64,000 bases of DNA from NCBI GenBank assembly GCA_025997595.1, contig BNUU01000004.1, positions 1 to 64,000 on the forward strand, given 5' to 3'. The notes below the pieces were generated by a model that worked only from the letters and a program-made list of their open reading frames with translations, had not been told where the DNA came from and searched no databases. The stretch comes from Spirochaetia bacterium (lineage in GTDB: Bacteria; Spirochaetota; Spirochaetia; Treponematales; Breznakiellaceae). The translations under genes and the position numbers were made by a program. Positions 34,069 through 43,872 of the stretch are shown one piece after another; position 1 is the stretch's first letter; each line of letters opens with the position of its first letter.

Positions 34069-35367
34069 TCAGTCCTTTTTTGGCCAGAATTTTGTGATTA
34101 GCTCGGTCCGGAGGCCCGTTTCTTCGGGGCTGAAACAGTCGGACAGGATTTCCCAGCCAAGGTCCAGGGCCCCTTCCAGGGGAATATTGACCGAAAGGTC
34201 CATCATCTTCTTTTCAAACTGATCCCCGTATTTGAGGAGCTTATCGTCCCAGGCGGTCATGATGAAGCCCATGGCCTTCTTTTCCAGGGTGTCCCGGTAG
34301 GCGGAATAGAGTTTAATCATACCGTCCATCAGGGCGCGGTGATCGGGACGGGTCTTGCCATTAACCTGCTGCTTGAGCCGGGACAGGGAGCCGAAGGGCT
34401 CGATACGGCCGTTTTTCAGGTAGTATTGACCTTCGGTGATGTACCCCGTGTTATCCGGTACGGGGTGGGTCACGTCGTCACCGGGCATGGTGGTAACCCC
34501 CAGGATGGTGATGGAACCGGCGCTTTCAAAGTCAACCGCCTTTTCATAGCGGCTGGCGAGCTGACTGTACAAATCGCCGGGGTAACCGCGGTTTGAAGGA
34601 ACCTGTTCCTGGATAATCGAAATTTCCTTCATGGCGTCGGCGAAGTTGGTCATGTCGGTGAGGAGCACCAGTACGTCCTTGCCGGCAAGGGCGAACTGTT
34701 CCGCCACGGCCAGGGACATATCGGGGATCATGAGGCATTCTACGGTGGGGTCCGAAGCGGTATGAACGAACATGACCGTACGGGAAAGGGCCCCCCCTTC
34801 TTCCAGGGTATCTTTGAAGAAGAGGTAATCGTCGTATTTAAGGCCCATGCCCCCCAGGATGATAACATCAACTTCAGCCTGCATGGCGATACGGGCCAGG
34901 AGGTCGTTATAGGGCTCCCCGGAGACGGAGAAAATCGGCAGCTTCTGGGACACCACCAGGGTGTTGAAGAGGTCAATCATGGGGATACCGGTACGGATCA
35001 TCTTACGGGGAATGATACGCTGGGCGGGGTTAACCGAAGGCCCGCCGATGGGGATGAGGTTTTCGGTGAGCGCGGGCCCCTTGTCACGGGGAGAGCCGGA
35101 ACCGGTAAAGACCCGGCCCATGAGATTTTCCGAGAAGGACACCTGCATCTGCCGGCCCAGGAAGCGGACCGTGTCACCGGTGGAAATACCCCGGCCTCCG
35201 GCGAATACCTGGAGGGAAACCAGGTCGTTTTCCAGGCGGTTCACTTCAGCAAGGGAAGTACCGAACACGGTATCCACCTCGGCAAGGTCACCATAGCGGA
35301 CACCCTCAGCCTTGACCGTGATCACGCTTCCGGTGATGGATTCAATTTTGCTATATACCTTATTCAT
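34069..35367 (-). CDS. atpB: V-type ATPase subunit B
   Basis: 432-residue non-catalytic nucleotide-binding subunit. Blocks include [48 protein letters not shown], the degenerate P loop [14 protein letters not shown], and [15 protein letters not shown] with [20 protein letters not shown]. Walker A is lost, as expected for B. It follows atpA after 14 bases. Confidence 0.97.
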   Translation of the reverse strand: MNKVYSKIESITGSVITVKAEGVRYGDLAEVDTVFGTSLAEVNRLENDLVSLQVFAGGRGISTGDTVRFLGRQMQVSFSENLMGRVFTGSGSPRDKGPALTENLIPIGGPSVNPAQRIIPRKMIRTGIPMIDLFNTLVVSQKLPIFSVSGEPYNDLLARIAMQAEVDVIILGGMGLKYDDYLFFKDTLEEGGALSRTVMFVHTASDPTVECLMIPDMSLAVAEQFALAGKDVLVLLTDMTNFADAMKEISIIQEQVPSNRGYPGDLYSQLASRYEKAVDFESAGSITILGVTTMPGDDVTHPVPDNTGYITEGQYYLKNGRIEPFGSLSRLKQQVNGKTRPDHRALMDGMIKLYSAYRDTLEKKAMGFIMTAWDDKLLKYGDQFEKKMMDLSVNIPLEGALDLGWEILSDCFSPEETGLRTELITKFWPKKD

Positions 35368-35381
35368 GATTCCGCCCCTAC

Positions 35382-37142
35382 CTACGCCAGGATTTTGTCT
35401 GCCGTTTTATCCAGCCCCTTGGACTGTTCGGCCACCGTGGATTCAATCTCCTTTTCCAGGGAATTGAACCGCTCACTCTGCCATTCCGAACCGTTAAAGT
35501 CCAGGAATTTCTGCCTGAGCCGGTTGAACCAGCTGCGGGCTTCGTTTTTATCGGGAAAGGCGAATTTTGACGCCAGGATTCTGAGGAGGATATTGAAAGT
35601 ATAGATCTGCCGTTCCGGGCTTACCGACGCATCAACCGCATCGAAGGAGTTCTGCTGGAAGTAAACCGCATCCAGCATGTCCCCCTTCAGGTAGATAACA
35701 TAGTCGTCCAGGCTGGTTCCTTCCTCGCCGACGACCTTCATCATCTGTTCGACCTCGCTGCCCCGGGCCATAAAGCCGTGGGCATATGCAACTTTTTCAG
35801 CTTTGATGATCCCCTTGTACTTGGACCAGGAATCCAGGGGATGAATGGCGGGATATTTACGGGCATCGGAGCGCTCGCGGGAAAGGCCGTGGAAGGCGCC
35901 GACCACCTTAAGGGTCGCCTGGGTGACGGGCTCTTCAAAGTTACCCCCCGCAGGGCTGACGGTACCGCCGATGGTTACCGACCCAACCGAGCCGTCCCGA
36001 AGCCGCACCGTACCGGCCCGTTCGTAGAAGCTGGCAATGGTGGATTCCAGGTAGGCGGGGAAGGCTTCTTCACCGGGGATTTCTTCCAGGCGGCCTGACA
36101 TTTCCCGCATAGCCTGGGCCCAGCGGCTGGTGGAGTCCGCCAGGAGGAGGATGTTGAGCCCCATCTGCCGGTAGTATTCGGCCAGGGTAACTGCGGTATA
36201 CACCGAAGCTTCCCGGGACGCAACCGGCATGGAGGAGGTATTACAGATGATAATGGTCCGCTCCATCAGGGAGTGGCCGGTTTTGGGATCCTTTAACTCG
36301 GGGAATTCCTTGAGGGTTTCTACAACCTCACCGGCCCGCTCACCGCAGGCGGCCAGAATAACGATATCAACATCGGCATGCTGGCTGGTGATCTGCTGGA
36401 GTACGGTTTTTCCGGCGCCGAAGGGGCCGGGGATACAGTAAGTACCGCCCCGGGCCACAGGAAAGAAGGTATCGATAAGCCGCACCCGGGTGACCATGGG
36501 TTCCGTTGGCTTATACCGCTCTTCAAAACAGTCGATGGGCCGCTTTACCGGCCAGGTAAAGGACATTTTTACCGGCACCGTATTGCCCTTTTCATCTTTC
36601 AATTCCGCAATGGTTTCCCGAATATTGTAGGAACCGGCGGCCTTTATTGAGGCTACCGTATAGGTTCCAAGCAGGCCGAAGGGAACCATGATCCGGTGGG
36701 TAAAGGCGCCTTCCGGGACGGTGCCCAGGGTATCGGCCCGTTCCACCTTGTCCCCAACCTGAACCTTGGGGGTAAAATCCCATTTTACATCCGCCGGAAG
36801 GGGGTCCAGGTAGATTCCCCGTTCCAGGAAATTTCCCGCCACCGCGGCCAGTTTGGGAAGGGGGTTCTGGAGACCGTCAAAGACCTGGCCTAAAAGGCCG
36901 GGCCCCATTTCCACCGCGAGCATATCCCCGGTGTACTCCACCGCATCCCCAACGGTAATCCCCTTGGTGATTTCAAACACCTGAAGTTGGGAGATATCCC
37001 CCCGGATTCGGATGACTTCGCCCTTGAGCTGCTTGTCGGCAACCTGGACAAAACCCACTTCATTCATGGAGACAGGCCCGTCGAAGCGGACGCTGACCAT
37101 ATTGCCGTTAACGGCTACTACTTTACCCTTAGTTCCGATCAT
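35382..37142 (-). CDS. atpA: V-type ATPase catalytic subunit A
   Basis: 586-residue catalytic subunit. The N-terminal beta barrel starts [19 protein letters not shown]; the family-specific nonhomologous insert follows near residues 115-190 ([14 protein letters not shown]). Walker A is [11 protein letters not shown], and the catalytic-Glu region [18 protein letters not shown] is intact, as is [14 protein letters not shown]. The start overlaps the DUF2764 gene by four bases. Direction of the machine (ATP hydrolysis or synthesis) cannot be told from sequence. Confidence 0.97.
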   Translation of the reverse strand: MIGTKGKVVAVNGNMVSVRFDGPVSMNEVGFVQVADKQLKGEVIRIRGDISQLQVFEITKGITVGDAVEYTGDMLAVEMGPGLLGQVFDGLQNPLPKLAAVAGNFLERGIYLDPLPADVKWDFTPKVQVGDKVERADTLGTVPEGAFTHRIMVPFGLLGTYTVASIKAAGSYNIRETIAELKDEKGNTVPVKMSFTWPVKRPIDCFEERYKPTEPMVTRVRLIDTFFPVARGGTYCIPGPFGAGKTVLQQITSQHADVDIVILAACGERAGEVVETLKEFPELKDPKTGHSLMERTIIICNTSSMPVASREASVYTAVTLAEYYRQMGLNILLLADSTSRWAQAMREMSGRLEEIPGEEAFPAYLESTIASFYERAGTVRLRDGSVGSVTIGGTVSPAGGNFEEPVTQATLKVVGAFHGLSRERSDARKYPAIHPLDSWSKYKGIIKAEKVAYAHGFMARGSEVEQMMKVVGEEGTSLDDYVIYLKGDMLDAVYFQQNSFDAVDASVSPERQIYTFNILLRILASKFAFPDKNEARSWFNRLRQKFLDFNGSEWQSERFNSLEKEIESTVAEQSKGLDKTADKILA

Positions 37143-37735
37143 TTCGGTTCTCCCGACAGCGTATTTAATTCATTGGACTGAGCCGCTTCCATGACGGCAG
37201 CATAAAGCCCCTTATATTCAGAAAAGCCCTCATCGGCCCGAAAAGCGGACCGCCGTTCCATAAGGAGCAGTTTGAGGAGATAGGCATACACGGTGTTGCG
37301 ATCAAAATAGTCCAGCCCCTGAAAGGCTTCGATGGCCTGCCAGCGGGCCTCATCCAGGAAGATTTCCGCTTCCAGGGGGGAATCCATGGCGGCAGCGGCC
37401 TTTGCGGCTGCGGCGGCGTCCGCGGGGTAGTCGCTTACATCGGCGGGGGCATCCCGCTTTACCCTGGCCGCCCGATACCGGGCCAGATTGAGCCGCAGGG
37501 TCCGTTCCCAGGCATACCATTTGGCAAAAAATTCCGGGGCCGCCGATTCGGCGCCCGTACCGGCTGCGGCGCCCGGCGCTCCGGACCAGGGGTCCAGGGT
37601 GCAGAAATCCAGCAGGGCGGCGTCTTCGGCGCTGAGGGCGGTTTTACAGAGGTCGATAAATGCCTTTGACCCCATGGGCACAACCTGTCCGTAGCTGAGG
37701 CTGGGAAGCTGCGCCACCAGGTAGTAATAGGACAC
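37139..37735 (-). CDS. DUF2764 protein, V-ATPase operon (probable C-type subunit)
   Basis: 198 residues, MSYYYLVAQLPSLSYGQ at the start, with Ala-rich middle and helical C-terminus (ARWQAIEAFQGLDYFDRNTVYAYLLKLLLMERR). This is the DUF2764 family found between the E and A genes of V-ATPase operons in spirochaetes, chlamydiae and Bacteroidetes, where no ordinary subunit C gene exists. A role replacing subunit C, which links the shaft to the ring, is the common inference and not shown. Overlaps atpA by four bases. Confidence 0.85.
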   Translation of the reverse strand: MSYYYLVAQLPSLSYGQVVPMGSKAFIDLCKTALSAEDAALLDFCTLDPWSGAPGAAAGTGAESAAPEFFAKWYAWERTLRLNLARYRAARVKRDAPADVSDYPADAAAAAKAAAAMDSPLEAEIFLDEARWQAIEAFQGLDYFDRNTVYAYLLKLLLMERRSAFRADEGFSEYKGLYAAVMEAAQSNELNTLSGEPK

Positions 37736-37740
37736 TTTGC

Positions 37741-38367
37741 TTAGCCCCTGGCCGCGGTTTTAAGGATCTCCCCAAGCCGGGGATTGAGGTAGGCCGCCAA
37801 AAGTTCCGCCACCGATTCCGAGGAAAAGTCATAATATGCGGAGCCGTCCTTGTTGGCAATGCGGAAACCGGCGCCCAGGTTGCGGTCGGCCTTGAGTTCC
37901 ACCCCTTTTTTGAGTTCCTGGCTAAGCTTATCATTAAAAAAGCCCTGAAGTTTCTTAAGATCACCATCGGAAAGGAGCAGATCGAAGGAACCCTGGTTTC
38001 CGGAATCACCGCCCCTGGCGGCCCAGGCTTTTACCAATTCCGGGAGAATAACCTTGAGGGTGTCCTCGCTGTAGGAAGAAGCGGTCTCCTGGGCGACAAT
38101 TTTGTCCAAAAGGGACTGGATTTCGGTCTTGAAGGCCAGCACCAGGTTCCGGGAGGCCTGTTCCAGGGCGGCGATACCGGCCTTTTCAAACTTTTCCCCT
38201 TCTGTTTTGGCACGGGAAATAATGGCTTCCCCATCCCTGGCGGCGGCATCAACGATCCGTTTTGCCTCCCCTTCGGCCTGGGCCTTGAGCCGGGAAGCTT
38301 CCTCAGAGGCGGATTCAATGCCATCTTTCTTTATTTTATCGATAAGTTCCTGCAGCTGGATATCCAT
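37741..38367 (-). CDS. atpE: V-type ATPase subunit E (peripheral stalk)
   Basis: 208 residues. The long N-terminal helix (LQELIDKIKKDGIESASEEASRLKAQAEGEAKRIVDAA) and a globular C-terminal domain (LLLSDGDLKKLQGFFNDKL, ADRNLGAGFRIANKDGSAYYDFS) are typical. It is the first gene of the operon. No separate F, G or H gene is present in the cluster, as in related spirochaetal operons. Confidence 0.92.
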   Translation of the reverse strand: MDIQLQELIDKIKKDGIESASEEASRLKAQAEGEAKRIVDAAARDGEAIISRAKTEGEKFEKAGIAALEQASRNLVLAFKTEIQSLLDKIVAQETASSYSEDTLKVILPELVKAWAARGGDSGNQGSFDLLLSDGDLKKLQGFFNDKLSQELKKGVELKADRNLGAGFRIANKDGSAYYDFSSESVAELLAAYLNPRLGEILKTAARG

Positions 38368-38384
38368 ATGTTCCTCTTCTTACG

Positions 38385-38401
38385 CTTACCCCTTAGGTAA
38401 G
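38385..38401. repeat. Hairpin upstream of atpE
   Basis: CTTACC (38385-38390) and GGTAAG (38396-38401) enclose CCTTA, 18 bases before the atpE start. The rest of the 104-base gap to galM is AT-rich and should hold the operon promoter; TTTGAA-N17-TACAAA on the minus strand is the best but weak candidate. Confidence 0.5.
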
Positions 38402-38471
38402 GTTGATTTATTTTGTACAAATATTTCTGAAATTTTCAAAGACAAATATACATCCTTTGTTTGAAACATGT

Positions 38472-39515
38472 CTACCAGTCAAACGTAAAAATCGCCTTTT
38501 CGTGGTAATTTTTTCCGGGACCGAAAATGGCGGAGGGAAAACTCTCCTGGTTCGGCGAATCGGGGAAATGCTGGGTTTCCAGACAAAATCCCGAGTACTT
38601 GTTGTATACGGAACCCAGCTTGCCCTGGACGCCGTCCAGGGAATTCCCCGTATAGAACTGGACCCCCGGCTGGGTAGTGAACACCCGCAGGCTCCTGCCG
38701 GATTGAGCCTCGAAGACTTCGGCGCAGGGCCGCAGCTTTCCGTTCTCGCCATCCACCACAAAACAGTGATCGTAACCCCCGGCGGCTGCAATATCCCTGC
38801 CTATGGGTTTGCGTTGACGAAAATCAAAGGGCCCTATGGTTCCGGGACCGCCCTGTACCGGGAGGAGTTTCCCCGTAGGGATGAACTTTTCATTAACTTC
38901 TACGTAGGAAGAGGAAAAAAGAGCGGCTTCGTGGGAGAGGATGTCCCCCTCCCCTTCCCCGGCGAGGTTAAAATAAGCGTGGTTGGTAAGATTGACCGGC
39001 GATGGGGCGTTCACCCTGGCTTCGTAGCCGGCTATTATCTCATTGGATTTGGTAAGGCCGTAACTCACCGCCGCCTTGAGCGCGCCGGGGAAACCGCCCT
39101 CCCCATCGGGGCTTTCAAGCTCGAAACGGACAAAGACCCCGTCCTTTTCCTTATAGGTTTCCCCCTTCCAGATGAGCTTGTCAAAGCCCTTCCGCCCCCC
39201 GTGGAGGGTGTTTTCCCCGTTATTTTTATCCAGGGTATAAGGGCGTCCGTCCAGGGTAAAGGCCGCCCCCCCGATCCGGTTGGCAAAGCGGCCCACCGTA
39301 ACCCCCAGGAAGGGCTTGTTGCTGCAGTATCCCCCCAGGGAAGAATAACCCAGCAGCACATCGTCCTGCTTACCCTTTTTTGAAGGGATCAGGAGAGAAG
39401 TCCAGGCTGCCCCGAGGTTCGTAATGGACAGGGTAAGGTCCCCTGCTTTGAGGGTATAAAGATGCGCCTTTTCCCCATTGGAAAGAAGGCCAAAAATCTT
39501 TCTGGTTACTTTCAT
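38472..39515 (-). CDS. galM: Aldose 1-epimerase (galactose mutarotase)
   Basis: 347 residues. Interconverts alpha and beta anomers of aldoses. Motifs: VGRFANRIGGAAFTLDG, ENTLHGGRKGFDKLIW with the first catalytic His, VNLTNHAYFNLAGEGEGDI with the second, and the catalytic Glu region QHFPDSPNQESFPSA near the C-terminus. Two catalytic His and the Glu are kept. It sits between the MOSC gene (20 bases upstream) and the V-ATPase operon; no sugar-catabolic partner is adjacent. Confidence 0.94.
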   Translation of the reverse strand: MKVTRKIFGLLSNGEKAHLYTLKAGDLTLSITNLGAAWTSLLIPSKKGKQDDVLLGYSSLGGYCSNKPFLGVTVGRFANRIGGAAFTLDGRPYTLDKNNGENTLHGGRKGFDKLIWKGETYKEKDGVFVRFELESPDGEGGFPGALKAAVSYGLTKSNEIIAGYEARVNAPSPVNLTNHAYFNLAGEGEGDILSHEAALFSSSYVEVNEKFIPTGKLLPVQGGPGTIGPFDFRQRKPIGRDIAAAGGYDHCFVVDGENGKLRPCAEVFEAQSGRSLRVFTTQPGVQFYTGNSLDGVQGKLGSVYNKYSGFCLETQHFPDSPNQESFPSAIFGPGKNYHEKAIFTFDW

Positions 39516-39535
39516 AGAAAAATTATATCATATAT

Positions 39536-39982
39536 TCAACAAACTTCAACTCTGTCGCCCTTGGCTACGGTACCGCCGCTTATGACTTTGGCGAAGATCC
39601 CCTCCCGGGGCATGATGCAGTCCCCTGCCCGTTTGAAGATTTCACAGTGTCCGTGACATTCCTTGCCTATTTGGGTTACTTCGAGGAGGGCGTCATCGAA
39701 TTTGAGATGGCTGCCCACGGGAAGGCTGCGGAGGTCGATCCCGGAAACCAGGATGTTTTCGCCGAAGTCCCCGTTGGCTGCCGAAGCGCCGCGCCGGTTA
39801 AATTCCTCGATTTTTTCCCGGGATAAAAGGCTGATCTGCCGGTGCCAGTTACCGCCATGGGCATCGCCTTCGATACCGAAGCCTTCCACAATTCGTATCC
39901 GACCGCTTACCGGAGTTTTATGTATGCCCCGGATATCGCTGATGCAAACCGCTTCAACCGTTCCCCGCATGATTACCCCCAT
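39536..39982 (-). CDS. MOSC-domain protein
   Basis: 148 residues. Blocks GRIRIVEGFGIEGDAHGGNWHRQISLL, NGDFGENILVSGIDL and IGKECHGHCEIFKRAGDCIMPREGIFAKV are those of short bacterial MOSC proteins, which carry a conserved Cys and are linked to the molybdenum cofactor. It precedes galM and follows moaC after 18 bases, giving a moaC/mog/MOSC group. Start could also be the ATG at 39970, with GGGGG upstream. Confidence 0.88.
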   Translation of the reverse strand: MGVIMRGTVEAVCISDIRGIHKTPVSGRIRIVEGFGIEGDAHGGNWHRQISLLSREKIEEFNRRGASAANGDFGENILVSGIDLRSLPVGSHLKFDDALLEVTQIGKECHGHCEIFKRAGDCIMPREGIFAKVISGGTVAKGDRVEVC

Positions 39983-40000
39983 CCGCCGATATTGAAACCT

Positions 40001-40492
40001 TCAACCCGCCCGGTAATGACCGCTGCGGCCGCCGCTTTTTTCAAGGAGCCGGATGTCGGAAATCACCATACCCCGATCCATGGCCTTGCACATATCGTAA
40101 ATGGTGAGCAGGGCGATACTCACCCCCGCAAGGGCTTCCATTTCCACCCCGGTTTTCCCATCGGTTTTGGCGGTACAGATTGCCCGGATGACAAGCAGCT
40201 CCCTGTCCGGCTCAAAATCAAGGGTGCAGGCGGTAAGGGGGATCATGTGGCAGAGGGGGATAAGACCGGAAGTTTTTTTGGTCCCCATGATCCCCGCAAT
40301 CCGGGCCACCCCCAGCACATCACCCTTGGATGCGCCGTTATCAAGGATCGCCTCCATCACCTTTTCATTCACCTTAATCGTACCCTCTGCGGCGGCAAAG
40401 CGGCCGGTGGTTTCCTTTTCCGAAACATCCACCATGACAGCGCTGCCCCTGCGGTCAAAATGATTCAGTTTTTCTTCCCGGTCCGTATCCAT
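40001..40492 (-). CDS. moaC: Cyclic pyranopterin monophosphate synthase MoaC
   Basis: 163 residues. Second step of molybdopterin synthesis. MVDVSEKETTGRFAAAEG, AGIMGTKKTSGLIPLCHMIPLT and KTGVEMEALAGVSIALLTIYDMCKAMDR are all classic; the KTGVEMEALAG block holds catalytic residues. I use the ATG at 40492; a longer frame begins with TTG at 40510. MoaA, MoaD, MoaE and MoeA are not in the window. Confidence 0.95.
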   Translation of the reverse strand: MDTDREEKLNHFDRRGSAVMVDVSEKETTGRFAAAEGTIKVNEKVMEAILDNGASKGDVLGVARIAGIMGTKKTSGLIPLCHMIPLTACTLDFEPDRELLVIRAICTAKTDGKTGVEMEALAGVSIALLTIYDMCKAMDRGMVISDIRLLEKSGGRSGHYRAG

Positions 40493-40530
40493 AGCGCCAA
40501 TATACCACAACGGGGGATAAACAAAACAGG

Positions 40531-41019
40531 TTACTCCGGCGTCTCAGGCGCGCCGGTGAGCATTTGGAGCCCGTGTTCCAGGGCGTCGAGGACGCATTCC
40601 AGGTTTTCCTTTGCCGCCCTTGGGCTGCCCGGCAAATTGATGATCAGGGTTTTGCCGCGGATGGCGGCGGCGGAGCGGCTCAGGATGGCCCGGTTGGTTT
40701 TCTGTAAACCATAGGCCCGCATGGCCTCGGGGATCCCCGGAACCGGGCGCTCGGCAATGTCCATGGTGGCCTCCGGGGTACAGTCACGGGGGGAAAAACC
40801 GGTGCCCCCGGTGGTCACAATAAGGTCCGCCTCGTTTTTGTCGCAGATGGCCTTCATCCTGTCCGCCAGCGTATGCCGCTCGTCGGGAAGGATGTCGCAG
40901 GAAACGACCTGGTAGCCCGCCGCCTTGAGCATCTGTGCAACAAGGGGACCGCTCTCGTCCTCCCGCTCCCCCCGGTAAGACCGGTCGCTGGCGGTTATTA
41001 CCGCCGCCCGAAATACCAT
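40531..41019 (-). CDS. Molybdopterin adenylyltransferase MogA/MoaB
   Basis: About 162 residues. AAVITASDRSYRGEREDESGP, ILPDERHTLADRMKAI, LIVTTGGTGFSPRDCTPEA and GKTLIINLPGSPRAAKENL are family signatures; TTGGTG and the PEATMD region bind molybdopterin. The start is uncertain: ATG at 41019 (GGGA just upstream) or 41028. A much longer open frame to 41103 reads through the end of the kinase gene and is not needed. Confidence 0.9.
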   Translation of the reverse strand: MVFRAAVITASDRSYRGEREDESGPLVAQMLKAAGYQVVSCDILPDERHTLADRMKAICDKNEADLIVTTGGTGFSPRDCTPEATMDIAERPVPGIPEAMRAYGLQKTNRAILSRSAAAIRGKTLIINLPGSPRAAKENLECVLDALEHGLQMLTGAPETPE

Positions 41020-41035
41020 GATTCCCATTCCCCCT

Positions 41036-42970
41036 TCAACGTTTCGGCAGATACTTCCGCAATTGTCCCAGCACATCCTCAATATTGAGGGGCTTGCCCA
41101 CATGGCCGTTCATCCCCGCTTCAAGGCTTCTGTCAATGTCTTCTTTAAATACATTCGCCGTCATGGCGATAATTGGAATATGCTTCACCTGTGCGCTTTT
41201 GAAAACGGGCGTAAAACCGTTTTCAAAAGCACGGATAGCGCGGGTGGCCTCAAAGCCGTCCATTTCGGGCATCTGGATATCCATAAAGATCATATCAAAG
41301 GCATCGGGGGAGGCGGTGAAGCGCTGCACCGCCAGGGCGCCGTTTTCCACACATTCAACCGAAAGACCGGTAGGTTCCAGCAGGGAGCGTACAATTTCCC
41401 GGTTAATGTCCATATCCTCCGCCAGCAGAATCCGGCATCCTGAAAAGTTATCCGCCGGCAGAGCCCCCGCAGCGGCTTCCGGCCTCCGGGAATTTTCACC
41501 CGCCCCATCATCACCGGGACTGTCCAAAGCGGTCTTTCCCATCCTGACCGGAACCGTAAAGCTGAAAACGGATCCCTTACCCGGCTCGGATTCCACCGAG
41601 ATGACGCCCCCCATCATATCCACAATCTGTTTGGAGATGGCAAGCCCCAGGCCCGTACCGCCGAATTTCCGGGAGGTGCTTGAATCGGCCTGCTCGAAGG
41701 AAGAAAAAAGCCGGCCCTGATCTTCCGCGCTTATACCGATGCCGGAATCGGCAACCCTCACCCGGATGGTACAGGTGTCGAAGGAATCCACGGACCCCTT
41801 GAGGCATTTCCCTTCCAAAGCAGCATCAAGTTCTATGACGCCCTGATCGGGGGTGAATTTTACCGCATTGGAAAGAAGGTTGGTGATTACCTGGGCCAGC
41901 CGCTGATCATCCCCGATTAAAACCGGGGGAATATTCTTATCGACAGTAATACTAAGGGTCTGCTGTTTCTCTTCCGCCGGGAAACTTATTACACCGACCA
42001 CATTCCGTATCATCTTTTCAAAATTGAATTCCGCAAAAGAAAGTTCAAACTTGTTTGCCTCAATTTTTGACATGTCAAGAATATCGTTGATAAGCCCCAA
42101 CAGATGGGTGGAAGCTTCTTCGATCTTGCCTAAACAGTATTCCTTTTTTTCGATATTCTCCGCGCCCTTTGCAATGGCGGTCATGCCGATGATCGCGTTC
42201 ATGGGGGTACGTATCTCGTGGCTCATGTTGGCAAGAAAATCACTTTTGGCCTTGTTCGCCTTTTCAGCCTGTTCAAGCGCGGCGTTCCGTTCCTCATCCT
42301 TTTTGCGGTAAATAAAAAAACTGAAGAACCCCGACGCAATAACAAAAATCATGGAACCCAGCAGCACCACCGCAAAAACACCGCTGCGGTTATGGGCCTG
42401 GATAAGCTTTTCATCGAGAATATCTATCCCCGCAACGGCAATAATATTTCCCGCATCATCAAAGACCGGCGCATAGGAAGTAAGCAGCCCCTCATACCCC
42501 AGAGGATAGGCCCCCAGCGCCGTGGTAACCGCCCGGCGCTTCCGCATCAGCAACAGCATTTCTTTTTCTTCCATGGGCTCTGGCGGGCTTGCAAGGTTCA
42601 CAACCGTTTCCGGATCCATATCATTATCCACAATGTATTGCAGAGCGTTATCGGCAGTTATTCTGAAATAGTATGCGTAACGTACGTTATATTCATCGGC
42701 AAATTTGATGAGCCGGTTCCTGATATCCGCAAAAAGGGGCTTCTCCATATCCAGAGGGACACGAAGTTCATCCAGTTCTTCCGCCGTAACGATTTTGGCA
42801 AGGGAGCGGCTGGAAGCGAGGAGCCGTTCATCGATACTTTCTTCCAGATAGGACGAGATAAAATTGACGAGGATACTGGCATTAATGGATATCACCAATA
42901 CCAAAAGGGCGGCAAAAGAAAAAAGAATGACTCCGAGATTATCGTATATCTTTTTCCTGACGCCGCCCAT
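41036..42970 (-). CDS. Hybrid sensor histidine kinase/response regulator
   Basis: 644 residues. Membrane spans at about 13-37 and 197-221 enclose a periplasmic sensor of about 160 residues ([44 protein letters not shown]), of dCache/PAS-like look. HisKA carries His251 ([13 protein letters not shown]); HATPase motifs are [22 protein letters not shown] and [14 protein letters not shown]. The C-terminal receiver has Asp564 ([11 protein letters not shown]). No DNA-binding partner gene is adjacent, so output must be phosphorelay elsewhere. Ligand unknown. Confidence 0.92.
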   Translation of the reverse strand: MGGVRKKIYDNLGVILFSFAALLVLVISINASILVNFISSYLEESIDERLLASSRSLAKIVTAEELDELRVPLDMEKPLFADIRNRLIKFADEYNVRYAYYFRITADNALQYIVDNDMDPETVVNLASPPEPMEEKEMLLLMRKRRAVTTALGAYPLGYEGLLTSYAPVFDDAGNIIAVAGIDILDEKLIQAHNRSGVFAVVLLGSMIFVIASGFFSFFIYRKKDEERNAALEQAEKANKAKSDFLANMSHEIRTPMNAIIGMTAIAKGAENIEKKEYCLGKIEEASTHLLGLINDILDMSKIEANKFELSFAEFNFEKMIRNVVGVISFPAEEKQQTLSITVDKNIPPVLIGDDQRLAQVITNLLSNAVKFTPDQGVIELDAALEGKCLKGSVDSFDTCTIRVRVADSGIGISAEDQGRLFSSFEQADSSTSRKFGGTGLGLAISKQIVDMMGGVISVESEPGKGSVFSFTVPVRMGKTALDSPGDDGAGENSRRPEAAAGALPADNFSGCRILLAEDMDINREIVRSLLEPTGLSVECVENGALAVQRFTASPDAFDMIFMDIQMPEMDGFEATRAIRAFENGFTPVFKSAQVKHIPIIAMTANVFKEDIDRSLEAGMNGHVGKPLNIEDVLGQLRKYLPKR

Positions 42971-42985
42971 TCTAACTGTTTAGCA

Positions 42986-43738
42986 TCAACCAAACTTGGC
43001 AATCGGAACAAAGGTGTCGGCCTTGAGGGCCGCGCCGCCGACCAGCGCGCCGTCGATGTTTTCCTTGGCCATAAGCTGGGCGGCGTTATCGGCCTTTACG
43101 GACCCGCCGTACTGGATGATGATCTTTGCTGCGGCATCCGCGCCGTAGAGTTTCCCGATTACCTTCCGCACATAGGCGTGGATGGCGTCGGCGTCCTCCG
43201 GGGTGGCGGTCTTGCCGGTCCCGATGGCCCACACGGGCTCATAGGCGATAACGACCCGGCTTAAGTCCGCAGCGGATACCCCCTCAAGGCCTTTGACGGT
43301 CTGGGTTTCGCAGACCGCTTCCGCCTTGCCCGCTTCCCGTTCCGCAAGGAGTTCCCCCACGCAGAGGATCACCTCAAAGCCGTGCTGCAAGGCAAGCTTG
43401 ACCTTTTTATTGATCAGGGCGTCGTCTTCCTTGTACACATGCCGCCTTTCGCTGTGCCCCAGAATTATTGTCTGGACCCCCAGGTCCTTGAGCTGCAACA
43501 CCGAGACTTCCCCGGTATGGGCGCCCTGTTCCTCGGCGGCGCAGTTCTGAGCCCCCAGACGGATGTTGGTCCCCTTGACGATGGCGGCCACGGTCTCAAG
43601 GGCCGTAAAGCTGGGGGCCACCAGGTACTTATGTTTCCCGTCCTTTAGCTGGGCAACCAGGGCCTTTGCCAGATCGGCGGCCTCGGTCCGGGTCTTGTGC
43701 ATCTTCCAGTTGCCGGCAATGTAATAATCTCTGCTCAT
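42986..43738 (-). CDS. tpiA: Triosephosphate isomerase
   Basis: 250 residues. GNWKMHKTRTEA opening, IILGHSERRHV with catalytic His, VIAYEPVWAIGTGKTATPEDA with catalytic Glu and the flexible lid loop, IIQYGGSVKADNA and DGALVGGAALK. All catalytic residues are kept. It is the third gene of gapA-pgk-tpiA, reading in that order on the minus strand. It starts 134 bases downstream of pgk, and the gap holds an inverted-repeat element. Confidence 0.97.
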   Translation of the reverse strand: MSRDYYIAGNWKMHKTRTEAADLAKALVAQLKDGKHKYLVAPSFTALETVAAIVKGTNIRLGAQNCAAEEQGAHTGEVSVLQLKDLGVQTIILGHSERRHVYKEDDALINKKVKLALQHGFEVILCVGELLAEREAGKAEAVCETQTVKGLEGVSAADLSRVVIAYEPVWAIGTGKTATPEDADAIHAYVRKVIGKLYGADAAAKIIIQYGGSVKADNAAQLMAKENIDGALVGGAALKADTFVPIAKFG

Positions 43739-43772
43739 ATTTGACTCCTATAGAATACTAATTTAAGAATTT

Positions 43773-43862
43773 TAACCACGAACCACACGAACGGCACGAA
43801 GGAAGAAAAGAAAAATTAAAAATTCCTTAATTTCCATTCGTGTGGTTTGTGTGGTCGTGGTT
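43773..43862. repeat. Intergenic element of CACGAA units in inverted arms
   Basis: The left arm (43773-43802) has three CACGAA units (AACCACGAACCACACGAACG, then GCACGAAGG). The right arm (43835-43862) is its imperfect inverse, with TTCGTG, GTTTGTG and GTCGTGG units. The centre is A-rich. It lies in the pgk/tpiA gap. Same architecture as the element at 33963-34050 with a different unit. No coding frame is present. Confidence 0.82.
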
Positions 43863-43872
43863 TCTCCTCTCC

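Noticed and set aside
42218..43264. 348-residue plus-strand frame crossing the kinase/tpiA boundary
   Set aside because: It spans two well-supported minus-strand genes and has no family motif.
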